Part shown: positions 21,818 to 34,400 of the stretch, in pieces
Numbering within the stretch: position 1 is the stretch's first letter
Layout of the letters: each line of letters starts with the position of its first letter
NCBI GenBank assembly: GCA_014155875.1
Contig: JACEFZ010017437.1
Coordinates: 134,001 to 198,000, forward strand
Reading direction: 5' to 3'
From: Cepaea nemoralis
Lineage: Eukaryota > Mollusca > Gastropoda > Stylommatophora > Helicidae
DNA: 64,000 nucleotides
Translations under genes and position numbers: made by a program
The notes under the pieces: model-generated
Database searches by the model: none
Seen by the model: the letters and a program-made list of their open reading frames with translations, nothing else
Told to the model about the DNA's origin: nothing

Positions 21818-24800
21818 CAATTCCAATTTTCAAAAACAAAAATTCCAAATTCGGCCTTGTCTAACCTGCTTCATCATCTGTGGTTATTGTTGAGGTCTGC
21901 GGTTTTTGTGGGTTTATTCACCCTAATTCTTGTCTTGTGAGTCCTATCTCGGACTGGTTATGTATTGTTTGTGTCTGTGACGTCAGCGGTGGGATCGGTC
22001 GTCGGCTATCCTTTGTGCTCATCTGTTCTTGTGATTTTCTTTGTTTGAGTAGGCTCCTGGCTCGTCTGGCTTGACTGACTGCAGTCCTTATAAGGACTTT
22101 TCGTAATCCCACTCCAACTGGGGGATCGGTCGGCGGCTGTCCTTTGTGCATATTTCCTCTTGTTGTTTTTTTTGTTGACGCAGGCTCCTGGCTTGACTGG
22201 TTGGAGTCCTTAACTGATAGGCCTGCTGGAGACTGAATGGTTGGTTCTAGAGCCCAAATTTGGTACCCAAAATCCGGCTCATCGGTTCTGTATATATAGT
22301 GCTCTAATTGGTCCGTTTCTCCGTTTTAGTCCACAATTTTTAGTGTCCCATTGAATTAAACTTCACAAGGAAAGATTTCCTTTCCGTTCGTGTGCACAAT
22401 CATGCATGGCCAACAAGATTAACACGCATGTCAAGAGATTCAAAATGATTGTTGTGATTTGAAATTCAAAGTGGTTCTGGATCTCATATATTTTAATAAA
22501 ATTACCGTTTTAAACAGTTTTATATGATAGTTGTTGTGATGTAAAGGACTTTGTGAAAGATTCTAAAACGAACCTGTGCAGTTGTCAGATAATTATTTAG
22601 AAGACGGTCATAATATTTTTAAAAAATCTAACAGTGAAATTTACTAAGAATATGATGGCTTTTCCATTTTGTGTGAAAATTATGTGCTTCATCTCATCTC
22701 ATCATGTTCCTCTTGTACCTAGCGGTGTCGAGGTGAAGTATAAACTTCGTGAGAGTGCCCGGTTATGGGCTTCATATATCGACATTCCCATGGATTCTGT
22801 TATTCCCTCCGTCCAACGTTTACGTGGTCGGCCTCTTCCTCTGTTTCCATCTGGTCTGTACATCATTGCTTCATAATTTGATGATTTCATTGTGGTTTAT
22901 TCATGTTATGGAGCAGTTCTTGTGATATTCTTGAACACAACTGGTGTGTGTAACATAATTCACTAAATTTAACTGGATTAGCGGCTTCGGATAGAAAATA
23001 ACGCCTTGGTAAGTGAATTTTTTTCATAATTTTTAACACTTTAATTTCAATTGTTATTACTAAAACTCTCATTATTGTCATAATATTTGTAACCTATCAA
23101 TTAATTATTAACACTGTCAGATTTCCTGTGCAATTCTCTTTAATTTGATATGTAATACAATGCATCTGCTACCATTTTAACCATTCTAAAAGCATTATTG
23201 TGACAAACCCCTACTTCAAATTTTCTGCCTTGAATTTCTGTTTGGGTATGACCACTTTTTTGTTTGGCAGGCAATCAGTTAAAAGGACTTTTTATTTAGT
23301 TTCTTTGCCTCCTGTTCTGTGTAGTGCTCGTAGAAGCTTTTCAATGCTTTCACTTTCGTCTTTAAATTCTTGCTGTTTTTCGATTGTTTCCTCTGTTGTC
23401 AGCCATGGGACGATCTCTCCATCCTCGATATAGTACTCAATGCCGGTGTGCCAGTCAGAGAATATCTCCGGGTATTTTATGGGTTCCCCCTTGAGTTTCT
23501 TCACCTTCTTTCCTTTTGCTTCCTGTCTCCTCATGTATTCTTTGTGCCTGAGTTCCTCTTGCCTTGCCCGTTCTTTTTCTTCTGCTATGCACCACTCCGT
23601 GGCGTCGAACGGTTCCTCATCTTGGCTTTCTATATATATTGTCAACTGGTGTCGATTGTTTCACAATCTAAGAACTCCCACCTCCATGCGGCTTTCTACA
23701 TCAATCTAGAATAGTGGTACACAGAGATAAGTGGCTAAACAAAATGCACAGGAAACACCAAACATAAACACAAGAGAGAAACTGGAGAGATCACTGGACC
23801 TGGCAGGACATTGTCATATGCTGATGATGTTTTAGTGTATCGTCAGGGTAAGGATAGAGAGGAGGTTGCTGTGGAACTACAAACCGAACTCAATCGCATA
23901 AGTACTTGGTGTGATGAAGCTGGGGCAATGGTCAACCCAACAAAGGCAACAGTGACTTGGTTCTCGTTGAATAATCATATTGTCAACAATCCAACACCAA
24001 CTGTAATGCTGTGTTCAGAGACAGTGGAAAGAACGCAGGCAATGAATTACCTGGGGATACGGTTTGATCGAAGCCTTGCTTATAATGTGCACATAGACCA
24101 GGTGATAACAAAGGCCAAGCGGGGTTTGGCAGCGATGCGGGTGATGGCGGCAGCAAACTGTGAGCAGCGCCATCTATGTCTTCTGTACGAGGGGCTGGTC
24201 ATGTCTGTTTTGGAGTATGCAATGGCAATCCTGACTCTCAGCCATAAGCAGATAGAAAGGATGGAAAGGATACAGAATGAAGCTATGCGCATTATTCTTG
24301 GATGTACAAGAGATACAGCATGCAGGGCGATGCGCTATCTTCTTGATTTTCCAACCATTGAAGAGAGAATACAAGTTTGCAGGGCACGCGCCTACCTCAA
24401 AATTAACGCAAACACACAACATCCACTGCATAGTGAAATTAGGAAGGTGAAGGGCAGCAGGTTAAAAAGAGGACGGTCGTGGATGGGTCAAGCCGAAGAC
24501 ATTCTTCAACAGGTGTGTTCACTTGAGGACTTAGAACCTGGTGAGGAGTGGGTGCAAGTGCTAACAGACTTCTGCACATCCTTTTCAGTTTGCATCTAAC
24601 TAGATAGAAAATGCAGACAAGAAAATCCGGCTGCTGGTGAGGCTGAAGTACAAGCGTTGATTTTCGAGAATTCGCTAGACGGTGACGCGGTCATCTACAC
24701 AGATGGGTCGGCCGTCCGACATGTGAGAAGCTCATGGGCCTTTACAGCTCGGGCCGGAGGGAGAATTGTGAAGGAGGACTCTGGTGCTTTCACTGAAACC

Positions 24801-27800
24801 ACAAGTAGCCTGACCATGGAAGTCATGGCAGTAAGTAAAGCAATAACATGGCTTGAGACACAGACATTCACTAGGGCCTGTTTCCTTAGCGACTCAATGA
24901 ACATGATCAAGAGGATAGAGGAGGGGTCGATCCGAAGAGAATGGTTGCTGCCTCTGAAGCGGTCTCGGCTGGCAAAGATTAGTTTCATCTTCGTGCCAGG
25001 TATGCGGGAGTACAAGGAAATGAGCGGGCTGACAAGCTCGCAGGTGAGGCTACTGTGGAGGGCGGACGCGCCATGGACCAGGCTGACATTCTGAATGCTC
25101 TACGAGAAGTGAGACTTTTGCGAGAACCAAGTGATTACTGTGAATCTACAACAATGGCCAGACTGCGGGAGCAGCAAATTAAAAGAGGGGTGGCCAAACA
25201 AGAACACTACGCAGGAAGCCAAAGAAGATTGATAAACCAACACAGAACTGGCGTCGTTAGCCGCTACACGCTGTGGGATTTGCTGAGGAGGGGATCCGAG
25301 CACTTATGGACTGAATGGTTCGATGTGCAACGAGGATGATCTGTCGACTAACTAACTAACTAACTAACTAACAAGAGAGAAACATGTTACATGTTGAGAG
25401 AAACATGTAAAACGTCCACAGCCATGCTTACTGTATTGCACCCACATCTCAGGGTTTGCCATGAGGATAGAAAATATGCCTGAGGTGAGTGTTTCATACT
25501 CCTGACGTACAGGCTCAATATGCTGATCAAACAGGCCATCTCTCTGAGTCAGCTCGAAGAGGAGAATGATGCCTTCGATCAAGGGTTTGAAGATAATTTG
25601 CTGGTGGCTGGGGTCAGCCATGGCATACGTGGCGTGAATGTTGTACAAGGCGAGGATGACGCTCGTCACCAGCTGCAGGAATAATATATGGAAGACCAGC
25701 TCAACGGTCAGATATCATGGCGACCACATGAGAAAACTAACAAATGTGGGAGACAAGTGGAGAAATTAATAGAGATGAGAGACAATTGGAGAAAATAACA
25801 GAGATGGGAGACACGTGGAGAAATTAGCAGAGGTGGGAAACAAGTGGATAAAATAACAGAGAAATATGGAGAAATTAGCGGAGATGAGAGACATGTGGAG
25901 AAGATAACAGAGACGCATGGTGAAAATAACAGAAACGGGAAACGTGGACAAATTAGCAGAGATGAGAGACGCGTGGAGAAAATAACACAGATGGGAGACA
26001 AGTGTAGAAAATAGCAGAGATGGGAGACAAGTGGAGAAAATAACCGATGGGAGACAAGTGGAGATAATTACAGAGATGGGAGACAAGTGGAGAAATTAGC
26101 AGAAATTGGAGACAAGTGGAGAAATTAGCAGAGATTAGAGACAAGTGGAGATATTAGCAGATATGAGAGACAAGTGGAGAAAATAACAGAGACAAGTGGA
26201 GAAAAAGTAGAAGAGATGAGAGATACATGGAGCATATAACAGACATGAGAGATAAATTAACAGGTAGAAGAGATAAGATATACATGGAACATATAACAGA
26301 CATGAGAGATAAATTAAAAGGTAGAAGAGATGAGAGATACATGGAAAATATAACAGACATGACAGATAAATTAAAAGGTAGAAGCGATAAGGGATACATG
26401 GAACATATAACAGACATGAGAGACAAATTAAAAGGTAGAAGGAGGGATGAGAGATACATGGAACAAATAACAGACATGACAGATAAATTAAAAGCTAGAA
26501 GAGATCAGAGATACACATTAAAAGGTAGAAGAGATGAAAGATGCATGGAACATATAACAGACATGAAAGATAAAATAAAAGGTAGAAGAGATGAGAGATA
26601 CATGGAACATATAACAGACATGAGAGATAAATTAGCAGGTAGAAGAGATGGGAGATAAAAGGAACATATAACAGACATGAGAGATAAATTAAAAGGTAGA
26701 AGAGATGTGAGGTAAATGGAACAAATAACAGACATGAGAGATAAATTAAAAAGAGGAAGAAGAGATGAGAGATACATGGAACATATAACAGACATGTGAG
26801 ATAAATTAAAAGGTATTGAACTGAATTGAACTTTATTTTAAAAGGGTTACAAATTGGGCACGTAGGCCCGTCTTACATTCGGCCCTTCCAATTACTCATT
26901 TTTTGGAGTATTTTAACAAGTTTTACTAAATTCAATTGCGATGCTGTGTATATCATTGTGTTCGTTCTAAAGGTGGATTTACATACTACTCAACACTTCA
27001 AGTTTATGTGATCGTTTATTTAGTGAAATTAGGGATTCTTTGTGATACGTGAGGGTAAGAGCTTCCATTTTTGAATTTTACCAATTATCGATTCACGACA
27101 ATGTGAGACTTAACTATGTGTGACTAGCAAGAGATAAGTGCCACGCACGATCTACAGAAAGGCCTGCAGTTTTATTTACTCTGAGCCTTGTCGATCTGCC
27201 TATATTGCCAAAATGTCCTCCAACTTACGATCATCAACTGTGTCAAAGCGATGCGAAAATATAAACAAAAACAAGACGGGACAAAAGTTAGTTAGCACAC
27301 CAGCTCAGCGACTGAATCGATCATCTTCATCGCCAACGTCCATCATGTTGTCTAGTGAACAATCAGACACTGATTTCCAGCGGGACAAACAACACAATTC
27401 ACCAGCTCAATCTGATCAACCTAACACACCACCTTCAGACAATCTTTCTTCGGCCGAAACACAGTGCCACAATGATTGTCGTGAACTAATTCAGGCTTTG
27501 GAGATGAGGTTAAAAGATTTCATTACCAGCAACACCACTAATATCATTACGGTGTTTAAAAAAGAAAACAGTCGTCTTCGAGAAGAAATCCGTCTCCTTA
27601 AAGAAGAGAAGGAAACATCCATACATGCCTTGAAACTAAAGCGTGCACAGTCATTAAATAAAAGTGCACAAACAGAAAGTATCCATGGTGTTGTAGAAGC
27701 ATGTGTTACCTGTGAATGTCCGTCGCATAATGACATACAGACAGTTTCTACAAGCAACAAAACCACTACTAAACCTGTAGAATGCACACCATCCATCTAC

Positions 27801-30800
27801 CCCATCGATGTGCATATAAGCAACCCATTCCAGGCCTTAAGTGTAGACTCTCCAGCAGCAGACCTGGAACCACAGAGCTCAGCCGTTACCACTACTGGAC
27901 ATCAACAACCAACGCAAGCAAGCTATAATAAACAAGAACACAAGAAAGACGACAGTGACCAGTGGCAACAAGTCCAAGTGGACAAGCCAACAGCGTGAAA
28001 TAATAATAGATCACAGTGCAACACATGTCTTCATTGGAGACTCCCTGCTGAAGGGAATCTATAGTGATCGCATGTCATCTTCGGACAGTGAATCAACTTT
28101 GATCTACCCTGTACCAGGCGCTGACATTGACAGGCTGACCGCTACACTGCGAAAATTCCAAGTGAACGACAGAATTAGGAGAGCAACAGTCCATATTGGT
28201 GTCAATGACATAATGGATAATAAAATCATCAGCACCTCACAACTAGCTACACTGGAGGTGCTGTTGCGCAATAAATTTCCTAAATCATCTTTGTTTATAT
28301 CATCTATCATTCCACCATGTTACAGGTTCCAGCGTCGTTCTGCCAATGTTGCCAATCTAACATTATATAAATTTTGTAAAAATAATAATATGAATTTCAT
28401 TAATAACACCACGTACTTCACGTCACCATCCGGGGCTCCTAAGAAAAAACTATACAGGGATCAAATACATTGTTCCAAGCTAGGAAGTAGCTTCCTAGCA
28501 AAGAACATAAAATATCCCGAACGTGCACAACAACCAGCACCAGTTACAGGAGTAAACCGAACTTCACCTCCGGCAACAGCCATCTCAGTGTTCAGAAAAC
28601 ACGCCTTCTCTTCCCACACCACCCTTGCCTGTACCTCAGGAACACAATGCCGTAAATAGCAACCCAAGCTCCAATCCAAATGTTGCTAACTATGATACTG
28701 TGTTTCCTACCTTGTCCGTAAAACAGTCTCCCCCTATCATGTCAAAGGGGACACCGTTAAACAATGGTGCTGTGCTCCCGATGCCTGCTTCCAATGTAGG
28801 CACTTCCAGTGACACTCATAGCAGTCCCTCGCTTGACGGTAATCTACACTCCTATGAGTGGAACCATCAACTTCAGCAGCTAATGCGGTACAATCCTGCA
28901 GCCTTGCATCAAGCATTCACGATATCACTCCAGCAAAGGCATTTTCCTACCCCTTCTAACAGCCTTAACTACTTCTAAATAAAGTTTCAAAATCGCTGCA
29001 ATTTTTATACCACAAGCGACATCTTCTTTTTAGTTTGTAATGTTCGCCAATCACGATCGGTGGCTCAACAAAAATGGCCTATATATAGGCCATCTCAACA
29101 TATTTCATCTGCTCAACAAATTACCTGAGCTCTCGGTAATACTGTCCAAACAGTTCCATGTATTTGGAATCACAGAAAGTCATCTTAACAACAAAATAAC
29201 CGACTCCGAAATCTCACTTAAGGGGTTTAAAGTAATTCGGAAAGATGCAAAGCAAAAATTAGAGACAGGTATTGCTGTATACATTTCCAATTACCTCAAC
29301 TGTTCCCATAGAAGTGATCTTGAGACCGTAGGGATAGAATGTGTTTGGTTAGACGTGAAGCCAGCCAGTCAACAACCGTTTCTCATTGGATACCTATATA
29401 GGAATCCTTGTGCCGCGTACAGCTGGTATGACTGCTTCACTACAATGATGGATAGAGTGTTTACAGCAGGTAGAGAAGTTAAGATACTAGGTGACTTTAA
29501 CATAGATATTAGTAAAGCCAACCAGACATGGGACGATATCATTCTTTCTTACAATTTCAAACAACTAATAAACCGTCCCACAAGGATTACTGACACACCC
29601 TCAACTATAATTGATCATATATATGTTACTTGTCCAGATAATATTATTGAATGTTCTGTTCCTGTTAGTACAGTTAGTGACCATTACCCAGTATGTTGTA
29701 CATGGTCAAAAATTGGGTTCAAATCTCTTAAAAATAAGCATTTAAGTATCAAATTTAGAAATTTTAAAGCATTCAACCATGATTTATTTTTGCAAGACTT
29801 AAGAAAAGCACCTCTTGATCACGTTTACCAACTTCCTGACCCGGACGATGCATTAGCTTTCTTGACAAAGACAGTCTACATGTGCCTGTCAAAGAAGTTT
29901 GAGTCAGTAATCCTTGTGAAGACTAGCACCAATTTGGTGAACATAATTACGTCATTTCTATCTGAGAGACAACAAGTCGTGTCCTTCAACAACTGTCTAT
30001 CAAGACCCACACAGCTTAATATTGGTGCGCCTCAGGGCTCAATACTAGGTCCGCTGCGTTTTGCAGTTTATATTAATGATCTTCCTTTATATATCAATAC
30101 AACTTGCGATCTACTTGCAGACGACTGTACACTATATATACTAGTCAAGAAAACTGTAGTGAATTAGAGAATTCTTTACAAAAGGAACTTGATAATCTTA
30201 CTAGATGGAGCAATGAAAACCGCATGCAAATAAACATCGACAAAACCAAATCCATGCTAATAATGACCAGACAAAAACTAGACACTAGCCATAACTGGAG
30301 CACCGCTCGAACTCCGCATAGACACGTTACCTATAGTTAATGTGAATGAACATAAAACACTAGGTCTTTTAATTGACAGCCATTTGAGCTGGAGCTCTCA
30401 TGTTCACGTTCTTACCAAGAAAATAGCACAAAAAGTTGCTAAAATCCAGCACTTCCTGGACGAAAGCACACAAACAATATTCTATACATGCTATATCCAA
30501 TCACATCTCGATTACTCTTCCACAGTTTGGGATGGTTGCCCTAAATATAATTTAAAAAGACTATGTTCTCTACAAAACCGCGCAATACGTCTAGTTTTTG
30601 GGCATAAAGTATGTTGAAAGTAATAATTTATACAGTCATCTAAAGACTTCTACCACTTCGAAAGCGCTTCCTTTTTAACAAAGCCAAATTAGTGAATAAA
30701 ATTATATCTCAAAATACCCCAGAGTATCTTCTACCGTTGATTCAATCTAATGCAATGAACAGCAAGCGTCTAAATTTTGTTACATGTCCCAAAGCCTAGA

Positions 30801-31021
30801 TTGGACTCTATACAAAACATGTTTCGCCTATTCTGATGCTCACTTATGGAATGATCTTCCTCCAGATCTGAAAACTCCAATGAGTCCCTACACATTTAAC
30901 CGAAAACTCTTTCAATACTTAATCCATACCGACTATATGCCACCATAATTCATTTGCTGGTATAATTGTTCATTATAATTGTTTAACTATAACTGTTCAC
31001 TATATATGTGTGTGCGTGTGG

Positions 31022-31104
<83 letters not shown>

Positions 31105-31372
31105 TGGGTGTCAGAGAGAGTGATAGAGTGAATGTATGTGTGTGCACGTGCATGCGTGTGTGTGGAGAGAGTGATTGAGCGAGAAATGGTGAGGGAATGT
31201 GTATGTGTAAGAGTGAGTGAGGGAGTGTGTGCGTGCGTGCATTCATGCGTATGTGTATGTGTGAGAGAAAGTGATTGAGAGTTAGTGTGTGTGTGTGAAG
31301 GATTGTGAGAGAGAGTGCGTAAGTGAGTGAATGAGTGAGGAGTGAATGAGTGAGAGAGTGAGTGAATGAGTG

Positions 31373-31410
<38 letters not shown>

Positions 31411-34400
31411 TGAGAGAGAGAGAGTAAAAGAGTGAGTGAGTGCGCTAGGGTAAGAGAGATTGAGTGAAACATTGAGTGATAGCGTGAGGGTGTGTGTCTG
31501 TCTGTATATGAGAGAGAGAGAGAGTAAGAGAGTTAGAGATAAGTGAATGAAGATGGAGAAAATGAATGCCTGAGGGAAACAGTGAGTGTGTGTGTGTGTG
31601 TGTGTGTGTGTAGGGAGATGTCAGCTGGTGGGAATTATGTGTATGGTTTGGGGATGTGTGAGTGGATGTGTGGGTTGGTGGGGGATATGTGTGCGTGGGT
31701 GGGGAATATGTGGTCGATGGAGGTGTGGTTGGAGGTGTGGGTGGGGAGAGAATGTGTGGGTGGGGGATGGGTGTGTGAGTTAGGATGTGTATGTGGGTAG
31801 GCTTGAAATGTGTGGGTTGGTGGGGGTGTTTGTGTGGGTGGCGAGTGTGTTTGAGTTGGGGGAACAAGTGAGGGCAGTGTGTGTGGGTTGGGGATGTGCG
31901 GGAGGTGGATGAGTCGGTTGGTGGGGTATGTATGTGTCCCTGGGTGTGTGTGTGTGTGTTGGTAGGTGGGGGTGTGTGTGTGTGTGGGGTGATGTGTGGG
32001 TAGGTGGGATATGGGCCTCATAACATGGAATTCCGGTTTCCAGTTTCCCATGAGGAAGGATTCCGTTTGTGTGGTCTCCTCCTTTTTGGATTAATTTTCC
32101 TGTTGATCTACATTCGTACGCAATGGATTTTATATGGTTGTGATCACAATGATGCCGTTCAACTGTTGAACTTGTTTTAAAGTTGCTATATGTGTAGTGT
32201 TAGATATAAAGGCTAATAATATTGTATTCAATGACACTATGGATAAATTATTCATGGAACAGCGGTGCTAACAACAAAAGAAAGTGCGCCAACTGCCAGG
32301 GCAAGCATGGAGCAAGATACCTGGGCTGTCCGTACCTCCAAAGACACAGAGACACATTAATGATCGCCATCACCACAAAGACACCATACAAAAAAGTAAT
32401 GCAGAGGTGTGAGACAGCCATGGGTATATCCCAAGCTGAAAGAGACCAACTGCAAAACTAGATAGACGAGCTGAAGAAGCAAGTCAAGGCACTGCTGACG
32501 CCGACTACGACCAGCGACAATGAAAAACTGCTGGTGGAAATAAAGGAGATCCAGCAAAACATCAAGCAAGAAGTGGAATATATCGCCAAGATGAAGAAGG
32601 AAAACGAAGACATCCTACGAACAATTAAATCAGAGAGTGAACTGCTAACAGCTGAAATGGAAATAATCCAAAATAAACCAGCAGAAGCCACGAAAAAGAC
32701 CAGAGAGAAGCCGCAAGATGAAACCTAACAAAAGACTGAGCCGGAACTGCAAGCTAAAGCCAGCAGCCCAACCACGACATCCAAGAAACTCGAGGGGAAA
32801 CCAATATCCCGCCAGCCATCTAAAGAAAACTGAGGGTGGTACCAAGTCGACGGCACAGTGTACTCACTTGCAATGACCCTTGCAATGAGGAGTGCCTAGA
32901 ATCGGCAAGAATAGATGAACTCAGATGAAAGGAATACAAAAGACACAAGCAAGAAAAGGAAAACAAGAAGCCCAAGAAAATCAAAGGGAAAACAATATCC
33001 CGACAGAACTCGGAAGATATAGAATACCCAGATATATACTTTGATGACGAAAATGAATATAGTTACTATTATGAAGACGGAAAGATCATCCCATGGCTGA
33101 CCGCGGAGGAAGAAATCAAAAGGCAACAGAAACTCAAACTTGAAAGAGAAAACCGGCGCAAGGAAGAAAATGAAAACATTGAAAAGCCTCTACAGACAAT
33201 ACACTGCAACCAGTCAAGCCAGATGAATCAAAGAAACCATCAGAGGAGACGGGCACAAAGGGAAGCCACTTACCAATCCCCCAGCTGACGTCACAGACAC
33301 AAAAGCCGATATAACCAGTCCGAGCCAGGACTCACTCGTAAGATCGCACAAGACAAAAACAGGGTAAAAAACATCAACAAAAACAAACATGGATCTCACC
33401 TCTAACCACAGCCAAAAGAAACAGGTTGAACGAGACTGAATTTGGAATTTTTGTTTTTGAATCAAGCAAGCAAGCGAGATACATGGAACATATAACAGAC
33501 ATGAGAGACAAATTAAAAGGTAGAAGAAATTAGAGATAAATGGAACATACTACAGATATTAGAGACAAATTAAAATGTAGAAGAAGAAGAGATGAGAGAT
33601 ACATGAAACATATAACAGACATGAGAGATATATTAAAAGGTAAAAGAGATACACAGAACATATTAACAGACATGAGGGATAAATAGAAAGATAGAAAAGA
33701 TGTGAGATACACAGAACATATAACCGACGTGAAAGATAAATTAAAAGGTAGAAGAGATGAGAGATACATGGAACAAATAACAGAGGTATATCCAAGATAA
33801 TATAAAACAGCCTCTTCCGTCACATCCAATATTGGTTGATGTAATCTATCAGCAGGAGGCCATGTAGCCTGATACGTCTTTCATCAAGTTATTGTCTCTG
33901 CTGATGTTTAAGTAGTCTCTTACTCAGGGAACTCTTAATCCAGTTTAAAATGATTCCTACAAATGCACCTCCACCTGTGACAGCCAGTCTCCACTTTCGA
34001 CGGCTGAAAGTTCCAGTGTATCTCCACAGATTACCCAGACTGAGCCTACCATCAACAATATCAAGTCTTGTTAGCACATACCCCTCAAGCACAGAGGTGG
34101 ATGTCCATTTTGGGGCAGTGGAATTCAAATGTGCACAACTTCCATGCAGGACATCCAGCTTTTAGGTCTTAACCAAATAACCATCTTAACCAAATAAATC
34201 AATTATCCAAATAAGTTAGACACCTGATCTCACTATCCCAAGATCAGGGGGAACATGTGAATTCCATTACACATTAATGGTTTGATAATCACGTCAGGTA
34301 ATTTCTTAACCCAGCAAAACCTGACAATGAATCCTCCTGTGAAAAAAACTGCCAGCTGAGTCCACTGACTTTGACGTGAATAATAATATCAAGGAACTGC

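Larger units (their letters stand above)
21816..23690 (-). pseudogene. ORF1-only retroelement, copy 1
   Basis: The frame 23645-23292 reads ECIAEEKERARQEELRHK-like charged sequence, then YYIEDGEIVPWLTTEETIEK. Its 3' end gaatttggaatttttgtttt (21850-21830) is shared with 32222-33465, and so is gctgacgtcacagacacaaa further in. No RT region is visible between. A tandem duplication (21985-22205) and a LINE scrap (22695-22885) lie inside. The shared body at both ends with little in between suggests a non-autonomous element derived from LINE ORF1. Confidence 0.6.

Noticed and set aside
26227..26658. Charged 143-codon frame with regular 19-residue repeats
   Set aside because: 57-bp satellite; the frame breaks where units have indels.
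33889..34128. 79-codon frame with a hydrophobic stretch (LAVTGGGAFVGIILNWI)
   Set aside because: Could be a fragment of an unknown element, but no initiation context or relatives; it overlaps the tentative exon 11 in another frame.
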